NCBI GenBank assembly: GCA_964412375.1
Contig: CAYPOD010000006.1
Location: 1-64,000, forward strand
DNA: 64,000 nt
DNA from: CADEDV01 sp964412375
GTDB lineage: Bacteria > Bacteroidota > Bacteroidia > Chitinophagales > Chitinophagaceae
Direction: 5' to 3'
The position numbers were made by a program, and so were the translations under genes. The notes under the pieces are model-generated. The model saw only the letters and a list, made by a program, of their open reading frames with translations, was not told where the DNA came from and searched no databases. Shown here in pieces: positions 60,657 through 64,000 of this stretch (positions are counted from its first letter, which is position 1; each line of letters starts with the position of its first letter).

Positions 60657-60686
60657 TTACCGGGTTAATCCTTATTTAACCGGTAA
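60657..60686. promoter_or_regulatory. Dyad in the ispH leader
   Basis: TTACCGGGTTAA (60657-60668) and TTAACCGGTAA (60676-60686) form an inverted repeat about 13 bases before the ispH start; a related AACCCGGTAAAATAT occurs near 60596. It could be an operator or a leader hairpin. Confidence 0.5.
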
Positions 60687-60698
60687 ATATCACCACGT

Positions 60699-61919
60699 AT
60701 GAAAAGCTTTGATGTCCCCATCATATACCGCAGCCCGCTGATCACCGCCATCAAGAAAAAGCGAAAGGAATTGGATAAAATGAAGAAAGATTTTACCCCC
60801 ACCCTTCTTGATTTTGGCCCGCTTCAAATTTACCTGGCCCGTCATTTTGGCTTTTGTTACGGCGTGGAAAATGCCATTGAGATTGCCTTCCGCACTGTAG
60901 AAGAAAATCCAGGTAAACGAATTTTTTTGCTAAGTGAAATGATCCACAACCCGCAGGTGAACGCCGACCTGCAGGCACATGGGGTGCAGTTTCTACAGGA
61001 TACTTACGGCAAAGAACTGATCCCTTTCAGCGAAATAAAGGAAGAAGATATTGTTATCATCCCGGCCTTTGGCACTACACTGGAAATTGAAAAGAAATTA
61101 AACGATATAGGCATTCAAACAGAAAAGTATAACACCACCTGCCCTTTTGTTGAAAAAGTATGGAACCGCAGTGAAGTAATTGCCAAAAAGAATTATACGA
61201 TTGTCATTCACGGCAAACCCCAACACGAAGAAACAAGAGCCACCTTTTCACATGCTGCCTCCAATGCCCCGTCGGTGGTAGTGAAAGATATGAACCAGGC
61301 AAAAGAACTGGCTAAATATATTACCGGCGAAAAACCTGCCGCACAATTTGCTGAAGAATTCAAGGGTCAATTCTCACCTGACTTTGATGTAAATAAAGAC
61401 CTGCAACGCATCGGTGTGGTAAACCAGACCACTATGCTGGCCAGCGACACACAGGCCATTGCGGATTTTTTAAAACAGGTGATGACGGATACCTTTAAAC
61501 CGGCCGATATAGCGGAAAGATTTGCCGATACGAGAGATACCTTATGTTATGCCACCAACGATAACCAAACTGCGGTAAGTGGCATGTTGCAAACAGATGC
61601 CAGCCTTGCGATACTAGTGGGCGGCTATAATTCATCCAATACATCACACCTGGTGGAACTGTGCGAAGAAAAATTGCCTGCCTATTTTATAAACAGTGAA
61701 GAAAAAATTCTTTCGGCCAGAGAGATACTACATTACAATTTTCATACAAAAGAAGAAATACTAACGGCTGATTTCATCCCTGCAGCAGAACCGGTAAAAA
61801 TTTTAATTACCAGCGGCGCTTCCTGCCCGGATGCGCTGGTGGAAGGTGTGATAAACAAACTAACCAGCTTTTACCCCTCAGCAAGAAATATTGATCAGCT
61901 GATCGGGGAATTTTCATAA
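60699..61919 (+). CDS. ispH: 4-hydroxy-3-methylbut-2-enyl diphosphate reductase
   Basis: 406 residues, longer than the roughly 315 of Escherichia coli because of an N-terminal extension (first 40 residues) and insertions. The three iron-sulfur cysteines are Cys53 (FGFCYGVENA), Cys148 (NTTCPFVEKVW) and Cys283 (DTLCYATNDNQ); substrate His84 is in IHNPQV and His171 in HGKPQHEE. IspH makes IPP and DMAPP, the last step of the MEP isoprenoid pathway. Single gene between two minus-strand glucan-metabolism genes, with a terminator after it. Confidence 0.95.
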   Translation: MKSFDVPIIYRSPLITAIKKKRKELDKMKKDFTPTLLDFGPLQIYLARHFGFCYGVENAIEIAFRTVEENPGKRIFLLSEMIHNPQVNADLQAHGVQFLQDTYGKELIPFSEIKEEDIVIIPAFGTTLEIEKKLNDIGIQTEKYNTTCPFVEKVWNRSEVIAKKNYTIVIHGKPQHEETRATFSHAASNAPSVVVKDMNQAKELAKYITGEKPAAQFAEEFKGQFSPDFDVNKDLQRIGVVNQTTMLASDTQAIADFLKQVMTDTFKPADIAERFADTRDTLCYATNDNQTAVSGMLQTDASLAILVGGYNSSNTSHLVELCEEKLPAYFINSEEKILSAREILHYNFHTKEEILTADFIPAAEPVKILITSGASCPDALVEGVINKLTSFYPSARNIDQLIGEFS

Positions 61920-61923
61920 GCAA

Positions 61924-61952
61924 AAATGCCGGGTCTCATAAACCCGGCATTT
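61924..61952. terminator. Bidirectional terminator between ispH and the phosphorylase-like gene
   Basis: An 11-bp stem AAATGCCGGGT / ACCCGGCATTT with a 7-base loop (ctcataa), flanked by A and T runs, between the convergent stops at 61919 and 61970. Confidence 0.92.
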
Positions 61953-61969
61953 TAATCTCTTGCATCAAC

Positions 61970-63625
61970 TCATTTGTACAACAGTTCATAATATTCATGT
62001 GCCATCCGGTTGCTGTCAAACTGGAAACGGACATCCTGCATCCCGTTTTTCATCACCTGCCGCCAGGTATTGTAATTGCCGTAATACAGTGGAAGAATTT
62101 CATTCTCCAGTATTTCATATAGTTTATTAAGGTCATACTGGTCCTGCTCATGCACAGCCATATTGGCATAATCCACTTTTGACACCACAAAACCGTTATG
62201 GCCATGATTGATGAATTCGGGAATCCAGCCATCATCGGTTGAAAAATTGATCGCCCCGTTCATAGCTGCCGTCATCCCGCTGGTGCCGGAAGCTTCCCTG
62301 GGCACTCTTGGATTATTAAGCCAGCAATCAGCCGCCTGCTTTAATCGTTTGGATAAAGTGAGTTCATAACCGGTGAGCACCGCCACATTTTTATATTTCT
62401 TACTCAGGTGCACCAGCTGGTTAAATTCACTAATGGCAGGATGATCCACCGGGTAAGGTTTTCCTGCCCAGATGATCTGGACAGGGTGTTTCTTATTACT
62501 TATCAATGCTTCAAAACGGTCTTCATCAGTTGTTATTAACCCTGCTCTTTTGTAACCGGCAAATCGCCTTGCCCATACAATGGTGAACACATCCGGGTTA
62601 AATAATTTGCCAGTCTGATCAGCCACGATCTCGAAGGCTCTTTTCTTTAGATATTTTTTCCGGTCATCAATACCAAAATCATCACCTGCTTCCATAAAGC
62701 GGTACAACTGTTTATCCGCCCAATACCGCCAGTTCTGCGCATTGGTGATGGAAATGATCGGGCAAATGCTTTCATACTTTCCCCACATAGCCCTTGACAC
62801 ATGCCCATGCAGTTGCGACACCCCGTTGGCAAGTTTTGCAAACCGCAATGCAGCCAATGAATGGTTGAACTGATCGTCGGGATTTCCATATAATTTTTTC
62901 ACCTGATCAACTGAAAGTCCGCAGAAATAACTCATCTTATGGCAGAGATAGATGTCGTGCTTTTCATTGCCGGCCTCTTCGGGTGTATGCGTAGTGAACA
63001 CCAGCCGTTTCTTCACTTCTGCAAGATTGTTGTTGTACTTTTTATAAAGATAAAATGCTGCCGATAAACCATGAGCCTCGTTGAGATGATACAGGTCAGG
63101 ATTGAACCCGATAACATCCATCAGTTTGGCGCCACCCACACCCAGCAAAATGAACTGCGCCACTTTGGTGGCAACATTGGCATCATACAACCGGTGAGTG
63201 ATGGTTTGCGAGACATAATCATTTTCCGGCACATCCGTAGATAACAAGAACAGAGGAGCTGTCTTAAATGTTTCCGGGTTCAGGTAAAGGACTTTCACCC
63301 AAACCGGATGCTCATGGACCGTGATCTGGAATTTAATACCTGTGTCTTCCAGGAAACTGTAATGCTTTTCATTCCAGGTAACATTCAATGTCTGGTCCTG
63401 GTGGCGGGCCTGGTCATAATAACCATATTTCCATAAAATACCGATGCCGATTAGGTTTTGCCGCAATTCATAAGCGCTGCGTAAATGAGAACCGGCCAGA
63501 AATCCCAAACCACCGCTATAAATTTTTAATGGCTGGTGAGTGGCAAATTCCATAGAGAAATAAGCCACTTTTTTTGCATAACGATCTTCAACCGGGTACG
63601 GTATAGAAAAATTTGTAAAGCTCAT
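61970..63625 (-). CDS. GT35 alpha-glucan phosphorylase-like protein lacking the expected PLP lysine
   Basis: 551 residues, shorter than glycogen phosphorylases of 800 or more. It belongs to the AGP-type GT35 group: FSMEFATHQPLKIYSGGLGFLAG (about 23-45), LYHLNEAHGLSAAF near 178, VWARRFAGYKR (350-360) and PREASGTSGMTAAMNGAINFSTDDGW (442-467). In family members the segment reads GTSGMK or GTGNMK and the Lys binds PLP; here Thr452 (codon 62270-62272, ACG) stands there. No signal peptide, so cytosolic. It may be a non-phosphorolytic relative or use a different lysine, which is not known. Confidence 0.82.
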   Translation of the reverse strand: MSFTNFSIPYPVEDRYAKKVAYFSMEFATHQPLKIYSGGLGFLAGSHLRSAYELRQNLIGIGILWKYGYYDQARHQDQTLNVTWNEKHYSFLEDTGIKFQITVHEHPVWVKVLYLNPETFKTAPLFLLSTDVPENDYVSQTITHRLYDANVATKVAQFILLGVGGAKLMDVIGFNPDLYHLNEAHGLSAAFYLYKKYNNNLAEVKKRLVFTTHTPEEAGNEKHDIYLCHKMSYFCGLSVDQVKKLYGNPDDQFNHSLAALRFAKLANGVSQLHGHVSRAMWGKYESICPIISITNAQNWRYWADKQLYRFMEAGDDFGIDDRKKYLKKRAFEIVADQTGKLFNPDVFTIVWARRFAGYKRAGLITTDEDRFEALISNKKHPVQIIWAGKPYPVDHPAISEFNQLVHLSKKYKNVAVLTGYELTLSKRLKQAADCWLNNPRVPREASGTSGMTAAMNGAINFSTDDGWIPEFINHGHNGFVVSKVDYANMAVHEQDQYDLNKLYEILENEILPLYYGNYNTWRQVMKNGMQDVRFQFDSNRMAHEYYELLYK

Positions 63626-63745
63626 GGTGTGTCAATTTTACACGAGGTCGCAAGATAAAGGTTAATTACGAAAAGTGGCTGCATACCAGAGAAGGGATTC
63701 CTGTTATGCACAAAAAGTGAAAAACTTTTGTGGGGGAATAAACCC

Positions 63746-63997
63746 TTATTTATTTTTTACTGAAGCTTTTGGTTGCTTCTTCTTTGCAAAACTGCCATCA
63801 AATGAACAGCGAAGCGGTCGTCGTGCACCACAACCTTCTATTTCTTTGAGTGTGACAGAAGATGAAGAAAAACGAAACTGCAGCACACAGGGATCACCCG
63901 ACTCCCTGTATTCAGCAATATTATCTGACCTGATGATAGCTTCTCCCTTCAATTCTCCTGTGCACTCTGCTGATTTTTCAAAATGAATAAAAAACAT
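63746..63997 (-). CDS. Small cysteine-containing protein of unknown function (may extend past right edge)
   Basis: 83 residues visible from the ATG at 63997, but the frame stays open to the window edge, so the real start (probably with a signal peptide) may lie outside. The segment CTGELKGEAIIRSDNIAEYRESGDPCVLQF ... EGCGARRPLRCSFDGSF has four cysteines in a pattern I recall from small exported Bacteroidota proteins, probably forming two disulfides. A Lys-rich tail ends it. The function is unknown. Confidence 0.6.
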   Translation of the reverse strand: MFFIHFEKSAECTGELKGEAIIRSDNIAEYRESGDPCVLQFRFSSSSVTLKEIEGCGARRPLRCSFDGSFAKKKQPKASVKNK

Positions 63998-64000
63998 CAG

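Overview
The window looks like an ordinary chromosomal stretch from a member of the Bacteroidota, most likely the Chitinophagia/Chitinophagaceae. This rests on many Bacteroidota-centred families (head-GIN/DUF2807 proteins, DUF3667, DUF4294, DUF4954, LytS/LytTR pairs, a thiamin-riboswitch TonB-dependent receptor, BshB1) and on repeated Bacteroidota-type -7 boxes (TAnnTTTG) just upstream of genes. No insertion sequence, prophage, CRISPR array or rRNA was seen. Both ends cut genes: a glycerophosphodiesterase lipoprotein on the left and probably a small secreted protein on the right.

Layout. 1-13.9 kb: GDPD lipoprotein and PaiB-like FMN protein, Mrp ATPase, carboxypeptidase-regulatory-like protein, DUF1801, DoxX-like and transglutaminase-like proteins, a tiny lysine-rich protein directly ahead of a SET-domain protein, a secreted zinc peptidase, a LytS/LytTR two-component pair, an intradiol-dioxygenase lipoprotein, YggS and an acyl-CoA dehydrogenase. 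13.9-28.4 kb: two divergent exported metallopeptidases, ccmE-ccmF, DUF4294, bshB1, a fatty acid desaturase, a ureohydrolase, a radical SAM protein and two transporters. 28.4-34.9 kb: a 1378-residue secreted protein ending in a metzincin-like site with its operon partner, a TonB-like protein and an HNH protein. 34.9-46.7 kb: an NtrY-like kinase overlapping mazG, DUF3667, a YD-repeat protein, then glmS-DUF4954-DUF1801. 46.9-55.7 kb: era-der, the initiator tRNA, two tandem GIN proteins, the TPP riboswitch with its receptor, and ddl-PASTA-rhodanese. 56-64 kb: ferredoxin divergent from a LuxC-like acyl-CoA reductase, HtrA protease, a GH13 enzyme, ispH, and a GT35 alpha-glucan phosphorylase-like protein.

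How genes may work together: ccmE/ccmF serve cytochrome c heme attachment; glmS and ddl feed peptidoglycan synthesis; GH13 and GT35 proteins suggest intracellular alpha-glucan metabolism; the riboswitch-controlled receptor takes up thiamin or a precursor. The most unusual points are a Lys-to-Thr change at the expected PLP-lysine of the GT35 protein, a lysine-rich mini-protein coupled to a SET-domain gene, a CxxxY-type CcmE, a giant secreted metzincin-like protein, and a heptanucleotide tandem repeat inside the yggS-like coding sequence. All functional statements are from reading the sequence; no database search was run.
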